Part shown: one piece after another, positions 56,023-64,000 of the stretch
How positions within the stretch are numbered: position 1 is the first letter of the stretch
Layout of the letters: each line of letters opens with the position of its first letter
Source of the DNA: Tritrichomonas musculus
Lineage: Eukaryota; Parabasalia; Tritrichomonadida; Tritrichomonadidae
DNA length: 64,000 nt
Assembly: GCA_039105265.1 (NCBI GenBank)
Contig: JAPFFF010000031.1
Coordinates: 682,001 to 746,000, forward strand
Direction: 5' to 3'
The notes under the pieces: generated by a model
The model's database searches: none
What the model was told of the DNA's origin: nothing
What the model saw: the letters and a program-made list of their open reading frames with translations, nothing else
Program-made: the position numbers and the translations under genes

Positions 56023-59000
56023 TCAATTCATATTATTGTTGTTATTGTTGTTGTTGCTATCATTGTTGTTGTTGTTATCATTGTTGTTGTTGTTATCATT
56101 GTTATTGTTGTTATCATTGTTGTTGTTGTTATCATTGTTATTGTTGTTATCATTGTTGTTGTTGTTATCATTGTTATTGTTGTTATCATTGTTATTGTTG
56201 TTATCATTGTTATTGTTGTTATCATTGTTATTGTTGTTATCATTGTTATTGTTGTTGCTATCATTGTTGTTGTTGTTGCTATCATTGTTGTTGTTGCTAT
56301 CATTGTTGTTGTTGCTATCATTGTTGTTGTTGCTATCATTGTTGTTATTGTTGCTATCATTGTCATTGTTGTTGTTGTTGTTGTCATTGTTGTTGTTGTC
56401 GTCGTTGTTGTTATTATTAGCAATCCATCTATATATATTGTTATTATGGTTGTTATTAGTTCCCCAAACAGTTGAGTTTCTGTTGTTATTATTTTGAGTA
56501 GTCCATCCAATTATATTATTGTTGTTGCCTGCTCCCCATCTAGCAGTGCTATTGCTGCTGCTATTTCTTCCCCAGACATTTGTACTGTTATTGTTTGCCT
56601 CCATTCTATTTGTATCATGAGAGCTAGAATTATGCACTCCCCACTTAGCACTTCCACTCTTACTAGCCGTGTTTCTCTCTGCTCCCCATCCAGCATCGTC
56701 ATTATCATCGTTATTCACGCCCCAGCCCGTCTTTGTTGCAGGGATGCTGCTTATTTTAACGCCCCACGACTTTTCCTGTTCTTTTTCCTTTGACTTTCCC
56801 CATGAAGACGACACGTTTTCGCTGATTAGTTTGTCCAAATAAGAAGCTTCATCTTTCTCTTCATGTGGACAAGAAGGGATCGAATCAAGGGGAAGCAAAG
56901 AACACCCAGAGAAGGCGTCATTTCCAACCGATGTTGCAGATGTATCAATTGACAAATTTGCCAACGATGAACAGTCGCTGAAAGAGTTGTTGCCGATTGA
57001 TTTCACCGATGAAGGAATAGCGACAGATTTCAATGACTTGCAGCCTTTGAATGCGTTGTCGCCAATCAATGTGACAGACGATGGAATTTCAACTTCTTCC
57101 AACTCCAAACATTCGCTAAAAGCTTCTCTTCCAATCGATGTCACTGACGCTGGAATGACAACTTTTTTCAGCGATGAACAGCCGCAGAAGACATTCGATG
57201 CAATTGAATTCACAGACGAAGGAATTGCGATTTCAATCAGTGATGAACAGCCGCTAAACGCATATGTGCCGATTGAATTCACAGAGGAAGGGATTTCCAT
57301 TTGTAGCAACGACGAGCAGCCACTGAATGCAAAGCTCAAAATTGAAGTGATGTTTGAATGAATCACAATTTCTTTCAATGAAGAACAACCGCTGAAAGCA
57401 TGATAGCCGATTGATTGTAAAGGCGACAAAATTTCAACATGTGTCAGTTTTGAACATTCACTTAAAACACTCTCTCCAATTGACGCAATCGAAGAAGGAA
57501 GCGTCATTTGAGTCAACGATGAACAACCTCCAAAAGCAAAGTCGCCAAGAAAAGTGACTGAAGAAGGAATTATGATTTCTTTAAGTGAAGAACATCTGCT
57601 GAACGCGCAGTCATCAATTTTTGTCACCGATGAAGGAATTGTCACTTTTTCAAGTGATGAACAAAACTCAAAAGAACCTTTATTGATTGTTCTTACTGAC
57701 GGAGGAATGACGATTTCTTTCAAGGATGAGCAGCCATTGAAACAGAAGCCTTCAATTGAAATAATTGACGAAGGAATTGTGAACTTTTTCAATGATGAAC
57801 AGCCATTGAATGCATTCTCTTTGATTGATGTAATTGTGGAAGGAATTGTGATTTCTTCAAGTGACGTGCATCCGCTAAATGCATTCGATTTAATTGTCGT
57901 TACGGATGATGGAATTGTCATTCTTATCAATTTTGAGCACCCGCTAAATGTGCTGGGTTCAATTGATGTCAAGGCTGAACTCATCACAATTTCTTTCAAT
58001 GAAGAACAGCCATTGAATGCATCAGCTCCAATTGATTTAACAGCAGCTGGAATTTTAATTGATTCTAATGAAAAGCATCTAGCAAAAGCACTGTCTGCAA
58101 TCTCTGTAACAGTTGAAGGAATTGAAATATTAGTCAATTTTGAACATTTGTTAAATGCGGCCAAACCAATTGAAATTAAAGGCGATAAGAATGTCACTTT
58201 TACAAGATTTGAGCATTCATTGAATACGTGCGCTTTAATGATTGTTACCAAATGTGGAATGGTTATCTCTCTCAATGAAGAACAGCAACTAAATACATTG
58301 TCTCCAATTGATTCTATTGAATTTGGAAGTGTAATTCGAGTGAGTGAAGAACACTGACAAAATGCATTTATACCAATTGAAGTAACCAAATCTGGAATTG
58401 TTATTTCAAGTAATGATGTGCATGCATAAAATGCATTATCTTGGATCTCTGTTATTGAAGAAGGAAGGATTATTCTTTCTAATAATTTGCATCCAGAAAA
58501 CATTTGTTTTGTGATTACTTTTAAATCGCCCAAAATTTCAAGTGATCTAACTTCATTAAAAATACTATGGCCAATTGAAGTTAATGATGCTGGAAGAGTT
58601 ATTTTCATCAATGATTTACATTTGCTAAAAGCTAAATCTTCTATTTTGACAACTTGAGAAGGTATTACGATTTGTTTCAATGAAGTGCATTCATTAAAAG
58701 CTCCTCTTTGAATAATTTTTAATGTTGATGGGATTTCTATTTTCGTAAGTGATGTGCATAAATCAAATGCAAATGCTTCAATTGTAGTTATTGGTGATTC
58801 AATTATAAATTCATTCAATGATGTGCATGACTTAAATAAATTTTTTGGTATTGTTTTTAATTTGCCTAAAAATTTAAGTGAACGAATTCCACCAAAAGTG
58901 TGATCACCAAAACTAATTGTCGATGAAGAAAATGTTACTTCTGTCAATGAATAACAACCATTGAATGCAAAAGAATCAATACTTTTAACAGATGATGGTA

Positions 59001-59583
59001 TTTTTATTTCTTTCAATGATGTGCAGCCATTAAAAGCACTCGATCCAATTGAAGTTACTGATGATGGAATTCTTATTTCTTTCAATGATTTGAACCCACA
59101 GAAAATACACGTTCTAATTGATCCTATTGAATGTGGAATTGTTATTTCTCTCAATGATGTGCATCCATGGAAAGCGCTATTCTCAATATTTTTTATTGAG
59201 AGTGGAATTGTTATTTCTTTCAATGATGTGCATCCTTTAAATAATGCAGAATAAATAATTGAAATCGAGGATGGAATTGTGAATTTTTCTAACGATGTGC
59301 AATCTTCAAAAGCATTCATTCCAATTAAAGTTACAGATGATGGTATTGTTATTTCTTTCAAAGAAGTGCATCCTTTAAAAGCATTCCATTCAATTGTTAC
59401 TACTGAGGATGGAATTATTACTTCTTTCAATGAAGTGCATCCTTTAAAAGCATTCCATTCAATTGTTACTACTGAGGATGGAATTATTACTTCTTTCAAT
59501 GAAGTGCATCCAGAGAAAAGATCACGATTAATGGATGCAATCGTTGGTGGTAATGTGATTTGTTTTAATTTATTACAATTCAC
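56023..59583 (-). CDS. BspA-like LRR protein with WG-repeat and Asn/Asp tail
   Basis: 1186 residues counted from a GTG at 59583; the frame stays open to 59703 but contains no ATG, and the first in-frame ATG is well inside the repeats. About 38 LRR units of 23 residues (consensus GCSSLKEITIPSSVTSIGxxAF) run to about residue 895. After a short Glu/Lys-rich linker, residues 926-1055 carry eight WG and several GW dipeptides at spacings of about 10-20 (SWGKS, SWGVK, GWGVN, GWGAE, KWGVH, VWGRN, RWGAG, GWTTQ, VWGTN). The last 130 residues are almost pure Asn with periodic Asp. No signal peptide or membrane segment. Upstream coding (ALENDNDELFEFLLNQPRID) looks ankyrin-like and may be the end of the neighbouring frame at 59.8-61.1 kb. 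BspA-like proteins are candidate surface proteins; a WG tail is not expected there. Confidence 0.8.
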   Translation of the reverse strand: MNCNKLKQITLPPTIASINRDLFSGCTSLKEVIIPSSVVTIEWNAFKGCTSLKEVIIPSSVVTIEWNAFKGCTSLKEITIPSSVTLIGMNAFEDCTSLEKFTIPSSISIIYSALFKGCTSLKEITIPLSIKNIENSAFHGCTSLREITIPHSIGSIRTCIFCGFKSLKEIRIPSSVTSIGSSAFNGCTSLKEIKIPSSVKSIDSFAFNGCYSLTEVTFSSSTISFGDHTFGGIRSLKFLGKLKTIPKNLFKSCTSLNEFIIESPITTIEAFAFDLCTSLTKIEIPSTLKIIQRGAFNECTSLKQIVIPSQVVKIEDLAFSKCKSLMKITLPASLTSIGHSIFNEVRSLEILGDLKVITKQMFSGCKLLERIILPSSITEIQDNAFYACTSLLEITIPDLVTSIGINAFCQCSSLTRITLPNSIESIGDNVFSCCSSLREITIPHLVTIIKAHVFNECSNLVKVTFLSPLISIGLAAFNKCSKLTNISIPSTVTEIADSAFARCFSLESIKIPAAVKSIGADAFNGCSSLKEIVMSSALTSIEPSTFSGCSKLIRMTIPSSVTTIKSNAFSGCTSLEEITIPSTITSIKENAFNGCSSLKKFTIPSSIISIEGFCFNGCSSLKEIVIPPSVRTINKGSFEFCSSLEKVTIPSSVTKIDDCAFSRCSSLKEIIIPSSVTFLGDFAFGGCSSLTQMTLPSSIASIGESVLSECSKLTHVEILSPLQSIGYHAFSGCSSLKEIVIHSNITSILSFAFSGCSSLLQMEIPSSVNSIGTYAFSGCSSLIEIAIPSSVNSIASNVFCGCSSLKKVVIPASVTSIGREAFSECLELEEVEIPSSVTLIGDNAFKGCKSLKSVAIPSSVKSIGNNSFSDCSSLANLSIDTSATSVGNDAFSGCSLLPLDSIPSCPHEEKDEASYLDKLISENVSSSWGKSKEKEQEKSWGVKISSIPATKTGWGVNNDDNDDAGWGAERNTASKSGSAKWGVHNSSSHDTNRMEANNNSTNVWGRNSSSNSTARWGAGNNNNIIGWTTQNNNNRNSTVWGTNNNHNNNIYRWIANNNNNDDNNNNDNNNNNNDNDSNNNNNDSNNNNDSNNNNDSNNNNDSNNNNNDSNNNNNDNNNNNDNNNNNDNNNNNDNNNNNDNNNNNDNNNNNDNNNNNDNNNNNDNNNNNDNNNNNDSNNNNNNNNMN
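56033..56418. repeat. 18-bp-periodic Asn/Asp microsatellite
   Basis: On the plus strand, units of TTGTTATTGTTGTTATCA and close variants repeat over nearly 400 bp; on the minus strand they encode blocks of four or five Asn and one Asp. Its low complexity keeps the antisense frames open (poly-Leu and Thr/Ile frames), which should not be taken for genes. Confidence 0.92.
59363..59511. repeat. Exact 69-bp tandem duplication inside the BspA-like gene
   Basis: 59363-59431 is repeated without change at 59432-59500, and 11 further bases match. 69 bp equals exactly one 23-residue LRR unit, so the duplication preserves frame and fold. Exact identity shows it is very recent. Confidence 0.93.
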
Positions 59584-59826
59584 GAAATAACCAGGCCAAA
59601 AATCAATTCTAGGCTGATTTAATAAAAACTCAAATAATTCATCATTGTCATTCTCTAAAGCAATTTTTAATAACGAAACATAAAAAGAGAATAAATTAAA
59701 ATTTCATTAGAATTTTAAATTAATTTTAAAAACTCCATTTAAAATGACTGATTGTTGAACTTTATTTTTTAAAAATAATTTTTCTTTGAATTTCATTTAA
59801 AAAAATTGGATTTAAAAAACAGCATT
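59584..59826 (-). pseudogene. Frame-broken junction between the ankyrin part and the BspA part
   Basis: On the minus strand, after the stop of the ankyrin frame at 59827, all three frames are broken in turn over about 120 bp. From 59703 a frame then runs open into the LRR gene, with FNLFSFYVSLLKIALENDND and a following FEFLLNQPRID, typical ankyrin text. Short peptides in the gap (for example VILNGVFKINLKF) resemble the linker seen in DUF3447 proteins. No trichomonad splice signals (GTATGT, ACTAAC) are visible. The likeliest reading is one ancestral ankyrin-LRR gene with several small frame lesions. Confidence 0.5.
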
Positions 59827-61083
59827 TTAAAAAGAATGATTTGAAATCTTATTAAACAAAAAACAATGTTTTTTTAAAATCATTTTGATATTGATATCTA
59901 ATCTATTATTTTCTGCAAGAATTTTCACAAGATAAATGTAATTGAATTGACACATTGCAAATAACAAAAACTTATCTTCATAAGATTGCGGCATGAAAAC
60001 GTAATTATAGAACTGAAATGCATATGTAAAGACATCTTTCAAATAATACTTTTCATTTAAAATTGGTTCGTTATCCTCTTTATTTTTATTTGGGTTAAAT
60101 TTTGGATTTACATTCAAATAAACATAAAAAAATTCATTTAAATAACTTGCAATTTCATTGTGATGACATTTGATTGATTCCTTTAAACATTCATCGTAAG
60201 TTGAATCAATTGGAAGTATTTTATATTCTTCGAAAAGATGAATTAATTCTGGCTCGTTTGAATGAATTCCATAGAGCCAAATTGATGAATTCATTTTTAT
60301 TTTGCTCAACAATAAATGTTGAATGATTTGAATTGATCCAAAAAACGCACAATATTCAATTAATGATGTTTGTTTATCTATTAAAAATTGGTTCGTTTCA
60401 AAAATTGATGGTTTGATATAACTATCTAATGCATAATTTGTCTGATTTATATACACTATAAAGTCTTTAACAAGATCGTCTCGTATCAATGAACAAATGT
60501 ATGAGTCATTTTCGCCTTTTTCTTGTTTTTCTTCAAATTCTTCATCGCTCATGTTTGAATTTTCAATTAAAAAAGAGGCTTCTAATTCTTCTAATTCATC
60601 TGATAAAAGTAATCCATTTTCTTCAATGTACTTTTTGAGTTGAGGATAGAAAAAGTTACATAAATGAATGTTCATTGAATTTTTTGATTGGAAAAGTTGA
60701 AAAATTATTTCTTCATCAATTGTGAGGATCTTGTTCTTGATCAAATGATGCATAATTAAGAAATTGGTTTGAAATAGTCGAAATATTTCTATATTTGAAA
60801 AAAATTGTTTGATTTGTTCTTGATAATTTAATATGATTTGCTTAATCTTGCTGAAAAAAGTGTGCCCTCGGTGATGATTGTTAGAAATACTTATTAATAT
60901 TTGAAGAAATTGTAAAAACTTGTCTTTATTAATATCAAATTCTTGTAATTTGATGATTTCATTGAGATTATTGAAGTTATCATCATTGTATTCTGAATCT
61001 TCAAGAAAAGTAAGAAGGGTATTATAAAGCTCATTAAATTCATTGATGTAATTTTGGATTTCTTTGAGTTGAAAACTATCCAT
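59827..61083 (-). CDS. DUF3447-type ankyrin protein, probably the N-terminal part of a broken gene
   Basis: 418 residues from ATG 61083. It has the layout of the large trichomonad DUF3447/ankyrin family. A helical N-terminus (1-180) carries an acidic spacer (EEFEEKQEKGEND). Then comes LIRDDLVKDFIVYINQTN, SIFETNQFLIDKQTSLIEYC with AFFGSIQIIQHLLLSKIKMN, SSIWLYGIHSNEPELIHLFE, and ECLKESIKCHHNEIASYLNE. These are the first diverged ankyrin units of that family. The frame ends shortly after KILAENNRLDINIKMIL, whereas relatives continue with more ankyrin units; those may lie in the frame starting near 59703. The proteins are probably cytosolic scaffolds of unknown role. Confidence 0.75.
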   Translation of the reverse strand: MDSFQLKEIQNYINEFNELYNTLLTFLEDSEYNDDNFNNLNEIIKLQEFDINKDKFLQFLQILISISNNHHRGHTFFSKIKQIILNYQEQIKQFFSNIEIFRLFQTNFLIMHHLIKNKILTIDEEIIFQLFQSKNSMNIHLCNFFYPQLKKYIEENGLLLSDELEELEASFLIENSNMSDEEFEEKQEKGENDSYICSLIRDDLVKDFIVYINQTNYALDSYIKPSIFETNQFLIDKQTSLIEYCAFFGSIQIIQHLLLSKIKMNSSIWLYGIHSNEPELIHLFEEYKILPIDSTYDECLKESIKCHHNEIASYLNEFFYVYLNVNPKFNPNKNKEDNEPILNEKYYLKDVFTYAFQFYNYVFMPQSYEDKFLLFAMCQFNYIYLVKILAENNRLDINIKMILKKHCFLFNKISNHSF

Positions 61084-61606
61084 CCAAAAAATGAGTAAAA
61101 ATTATTAATTTTGTATCATATTTATCTTAATCAAAATTGAATTTTTATTAGTTATTTTTTTAAATTATATATTAAAAATTAATTTATTATATAATTACTG
61201 TGTTTTAAGGCTTTTTTTTTAAATAACCATTAGGAATCAAATAACAAATCAATTGTCTAATTCAATAATATTAGCATCATTTAATGAAAATATCATAAAG
61301 AAATATTAATTAACATTAAAACATTTAATATTTATTATTTTTTTAAAAAAAGAATCTAGCTTGACATTTAAATTTTGAAAAAGTTAAAAATCTGTTAAAT
61401 TGAAAAGAAAATATAACGGGTATTTTAACGTACAATAAAAGGTCATTTATTTTACCTTTTAAAAATGTTATTCATTTCTATAAAATTGTTTCTAAAAAAT
61501 GAAATTGATCATTCCTATTTTATTTATTTTTCTTTTAACGGATGGTATAAATTTTTCAATTAGATTGTGAAGTGATAAATTTTAGCTTTCAAATAAAATT
61601 CTTCTA
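61084..61606. other. Divergent intergenic region, no gene seen
   Basis: AT-rich. TCAAATA has its A at 61591, 16 nt before the ATG at 61607. Nothing else recognised. Confidence 0.4.
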
Positions 61607-63460
61607 ATGTCGAAAACAGAACTACTTGATGAAGTAAAGACAGGGTCATTTCTTCAATTATCATTTGACCCTCTTCAGCAAATTCTTGAAAAAATTATCA
61701 ATATGATTCAAGAACAAAAAGAAGCGATTTCTGTTCTCTCAGATAAAGTTGAAAATAAAGCTGACAAATCTGATATCGACCAAGTGAAAAACGACCTCGA
61801 TGAAGCTAAAAAAGCAAACGACGAAAAGTTTCAGAAAGTTGAAGATGAAATTGATGAACTCAAAAAAGCAATGAAAGATCTTGCTGATGAAGTAAAGCAG
61901 ACTAATGATGATCAAAAGAAACAAGATGATGATCAGAAAAATCAAGATGAAAATCAGAAAAACAAAGATGAAAATAAAAGCAATCAAGATGATAATCAAA
62001 ATAGTGAAAAAGGTGACCAAAACAATGAAAAAGCTAGCCAATCTGATCTAGATGATCTTAAAAAGCAGCTTGAAGATCTTAAAAAGAAACTTGAAGAGAC
62101 TCAAGATCAGCAAAATCAAATGAAAGAAGATCAAGATAAAATGAAAGAAGATCAAAATAAATTGAAAGAAGATCAGGACAAGATGAAAGAAGAAATATCA
62201 TCTAATAAGGATGACATTACAACAAGTAAAGACGATATTACCAAAAATACTGATGATATAAATAAAAACACAGAAGATATCGCAACAAACAAAGACAATA
62301 TTGCCAAAAATACAGATGATATATCAAAGAGTCAAGATCAAATTAACAAGAATAAAGATGACATTGATATACTCAAGAGGCAAAATAAAGATTCTAGTGG
62401 TTCTGATACTAATGCAGGTGGTGATGCCAATGGTAACCAAAATAATAGTGATTTCTGGTCACTTAGAGATGATTTAGATAAACTTAAAAACAAAGTTAAT
62501 GATAACAGTGATCGAATATCTGATCTTGAGAAAAGGCTTAATAATCTTCAAGGTCAATCTCAGAATAATAATAACGCTGATAGTAATGCAAGTAATAAAG
62601 GCAATTCAAATGATTCACAAAATGATAGAACTAATGCAAGTGATTCAGAAAATATCAGTGGTAAAAATTATGACGAAGCAATTCGTGATCTTGACAAGAG
62701 AGTTACAGATCTTGAAAATAAAGTCGACAAATTAAATTCGTCATCTTCTGATAAACAGCATGTTCCAGTACCACCTTCTACACCATCAACAGGAGATAGC
62801 AAACGAAAACTTCCTTCTCTTCCAACACCTGGAAGCAGTAGTTCTACAACAAATAACAATTCAAGCACTCCAATGGGTCATAGAAGTAATTCAGTTTCAA
62901 ACCTTGGATCAATTGGTAAAGATAATGGAGGATCAAATGCCAATTCGGCCTTAAGCGAAAAGCATTATGAAGAACTTAAAGATCTTATTTCAAATTTGCA
63001 AGATAACGTCAACAATATCAACAACGACCTTGAAACTAGGCCTACACGTGATAATATGCAAGAATTATTTGACGCATTTAAGAAGAATTTCCAAAATATA
63101 ATCGAAGCGGTAGAGGCACTTCAAAATCACAACGGAAACTTTGCTACGCTTGATGATCTGAAACGCCTTGAAGGGCAGGTCAAACAAGTCAATCTCGAAG
63201 TTGAAGAAGCTGCAGCCGCAAGGAAAAGTCTCAAATGCCTTTCGTGCGGGCAACCTTATCGACAAGTTACAAACTCAATACAGGACTACGAAACGATGTC
63301 AGTACTTGGGGCAGCTCCGATTTCTCAAGTTTTACCAAGTGGTGATAAATCATCAATTGTTTACGGAACAGATCATGAACTGTATTACAGTAGTGCTGGT
63401 GGAAAGCCATTTGCTGTCTCTGCTAACTCAACAGCAAACATGAGCCAAGCGCCTCAATAA
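61607..63460 (+). CDS. QRICH2-like (DUF4795-type) coiled-coil protein
   Basis: 617 residues. A hydrophobic start (LQLSFDPLQQILEKIINMI) is followed by heptad coiled coil. Then come Asp/Gln/Asn/Lys-rich repeats at about 100-260, including KEDQDKMKEDQNKLKEDQDK and KNTDDINKNTEDI blocks, a Ser/Pro-rich disordered stretch at about 385-450, and a final helix. The C-terminus has FATLDDLKRLEGQVKQVNLE and then CLSC at 544-547 with GQPYR. The arrangement helix-KCLSCxxP matches the DUF4795 end of QRICH2, a protein needed for sperm-flagellum structure, so an axonemal role fits. The middle repeats resemble generic disordered coils and prove nothing. The internal 7- and 14-residue repeats suggest local duplication. 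Confidence 0.65.
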   Translation: MSKTELLDEVKTGSFLQLSFDPLQQILEKIINMIQEQKEAISVLSDKVENKADKSDIDQVKNDLDEAKKANDEKFQKVEDEIDELKKAMKDLADEVKQTNDDQKKQDDDQKNQDENQKNKDENKSNQDDNQNSEKGDQNNEKASQSDLDDLKKQLEDLKKKLEETQDQQNQMKEDQDKMKEDQNKLKEDQDKMKEEISSNKDDITTSKDDITKNTDDINKNTEDIATNKDNIAKNTDDISKSQDQINKNKDDIDILKRQNKDSSGSDTNAGGDANGNQNNSDFWSLRDDLDKLKNKVNDNSDRISDLEKRLNNLQGQSQNNNNADSNASNKGNSNDSQNDRTNASDSENISGKNYDEAIRDLDKRVTDLENKVDKLNSSSSDKQHVPVPPSTPSTGDSKRKLPSLPTPGSSSSTTNNNSSTPMGHRSNSVSNLGSIGKDNGGSNANSALSEKHYEELKDLISNLQDNVNNINNDLETRPTRDNMQELFDAFKKNFQNIIEAVEALQNHNGNFATLDDLKRLEGQVKQVNLEVEEAAAARKSLKCLSCGQPYRQVTNSIQDYETMSVLGAAPISQVLPSGDKSSIVYGTDHELYYSSAGGKPFAVSANSTANMSQAPQ

Positions 63461-63672
63461 AGATGTTTGTAAAATCATTTTTGAAATAAAATAAAGTTGA
63501 ATTTGATTGAAAAATTGATATTTATGACTTGGTTTTTATTTTTGCATTATCCTTATGAGTTTTAATACTAATAAATAAAAAATCGATTTTTTGTTAATAT
63601 TTCAAAAAAAAATTGAATGTAATTGAAAAAGTTTAAGTTTTACCACTCAAATGAAAATTTAATTTTTGATCA

Positions 63673-64000
63673 ATGAGTTTTTTACCATTTAAACAAGAAA
63701 CAATTGATCCTGCTCAAACAAATCGTATGAATCAGGTTATAGAATTAGATGAAAATGACAATGAATGTCAACTTCAAATTCGTATTTTCAAAAATTTTTT
63801 TGAGTTCGATATAGCTGAGATCAAAAGAAAGTTGTATTTATCGGACGAAGAAGAAATTATGAAAGTGCTTGATCAGTTAGGCTGGTGTTCAAATACGCCC
63901 GGATATATTGAACAATTAACAAATAATGATATTCAAAGGATTTTATCATTAGCAAATCAGTATGGACATGAATTTCAATCAAATAGTGTATATGAAATAT
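63673..64000 (+). CDS. Start of an unknown gene, cut by the window end
   Basis: An open frame from ATG 63673 runs 109 codons to the last base. It begins MSFLPFKQETIDPAQTNRMN and continues through an acidic helical segment (LYLSDEEEIMKVLDQLGW) with no membrane segment. The composition is that of a normal coding region. TCAAATG lies about 26 nt upstream. No family recognised; the missing remainder would be needed. Confidence 0.7.
   Translation, partial: MSFLPFKQETIDPAQTNRMNQVIELDENDNECQLQIRIFKNFFEFDIAEIKRKLYLSDEEEIMKVLDQLGWCSNTPGYIEQLTNNDIQRILSLANQYGHEFQSNSVYEI

Noticed and set aside
56003-56510. Poly-Leu frame (+) and Thr/Ile/Met frame (-) across the microsatellite
   Set aside because: They are alternate frames of the Asn/Asp repeat of the BspA-like gene and exist only because of its periodicity.
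57554-58357. 267-codon plus-strand frame
   Set aside because: Antisense to the LRR array; the 69-bp periodicity keeps the complementary frame open. The sense strand has the family consensus.
59695-59830. An intron joining the ankyrin and LRR frames
   Set aside because: No GTATGT-type donor or ACTAAC branch/acceptor was found, and the gap reads as coding-like pieces in different frames, which fits frame lesions better.

Overview
The window looks like nuclear DNA of a flagellated parabasalid, most likely close to Tritrichomonas foetus. The reasons are strong AT-richness, long open frames without visible introns under the standard code, very short apparent 5' leaders with TCA-centred initiator-like motifs, BspA-type leucine-rich-repeat proteins, a DUF3447-type ankyrin protein, and flagellar genes. 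The organism assignment is an inference from gene content. I saw no rRNA, tRNA or CRISPR array.

Layout. 0.7-12.5 kb: a metacaspase with a myristoylation-type N-terminus, a THADA/Trm732-like tRNA-methylation factor, a SERBP1/Stm1-like ribosome-binding protein (-), a BspA-like LRR protein (-), a TPR protein and a UBE2Q-type E2. 12.6-17.4 kb, all on the minus strand: a RecQ/BLM-type helicase with SUMO-interacting-motif-like segments at both ends, a very short Fip1, and a small unknown protein. 17.7-19.2 kb: three abutting inverted-repeat DNA elements. 19.55 kb: a 25-codon gene for ribosomal protein eL41. 20.2-25.5 kb: a NEK1-type kinase (-) and a Nup155-like protein. 25.5-27.8 kb: a gene-poor AT-rich stretch holding a 1.2-kb inverted-repeat element. 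27.8-34.3 kb: a large polytopic membrane protein, ribosomal protein uS17 (RPS11), a seven-pass membrane protein and an EF-hand protein. 34.6-38.0 kb: an LRR protein with PH-like start and Arg/Glu coil (CARMIL-like, -). 38.8-51.0 kb: a dynein heavy chain with degenerate AAA1 catalytic motifs. 51.3-55.9 kb: a divergent pair, a decayed ALG5-like glycosyltransferase (-) and IFT140 (+). 56.0-61.1 kb (-): a BspA-like protein with a WG-repeat and Asn/Asp tail, behind what seems to be its broken-off ankyrin/DUF3447 N-terminus. 61.6-64.0 kb: a QRICH2-like coiled-coil protein and the start of a further gene.

How the genes relate. There are no operons; genes are transcribed singly. A functional theme is the flagellum: dynein heavy chain, IFT140, a NEK1-type kinase and a QRICH2-like protein. 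A second theme is translation and RNA: eL41, uS17, SERBP1-like, THADA-like, Fip1. The least expected items are the dynein with apparently lost hydrolysis residues, the glycosyltransferase that has lost its DxD motif, the WG-rich tail on a BspA-like protein, the SIM-bracketed RecQ helicase, and the train of TA-flanked inverted-repeat elements.
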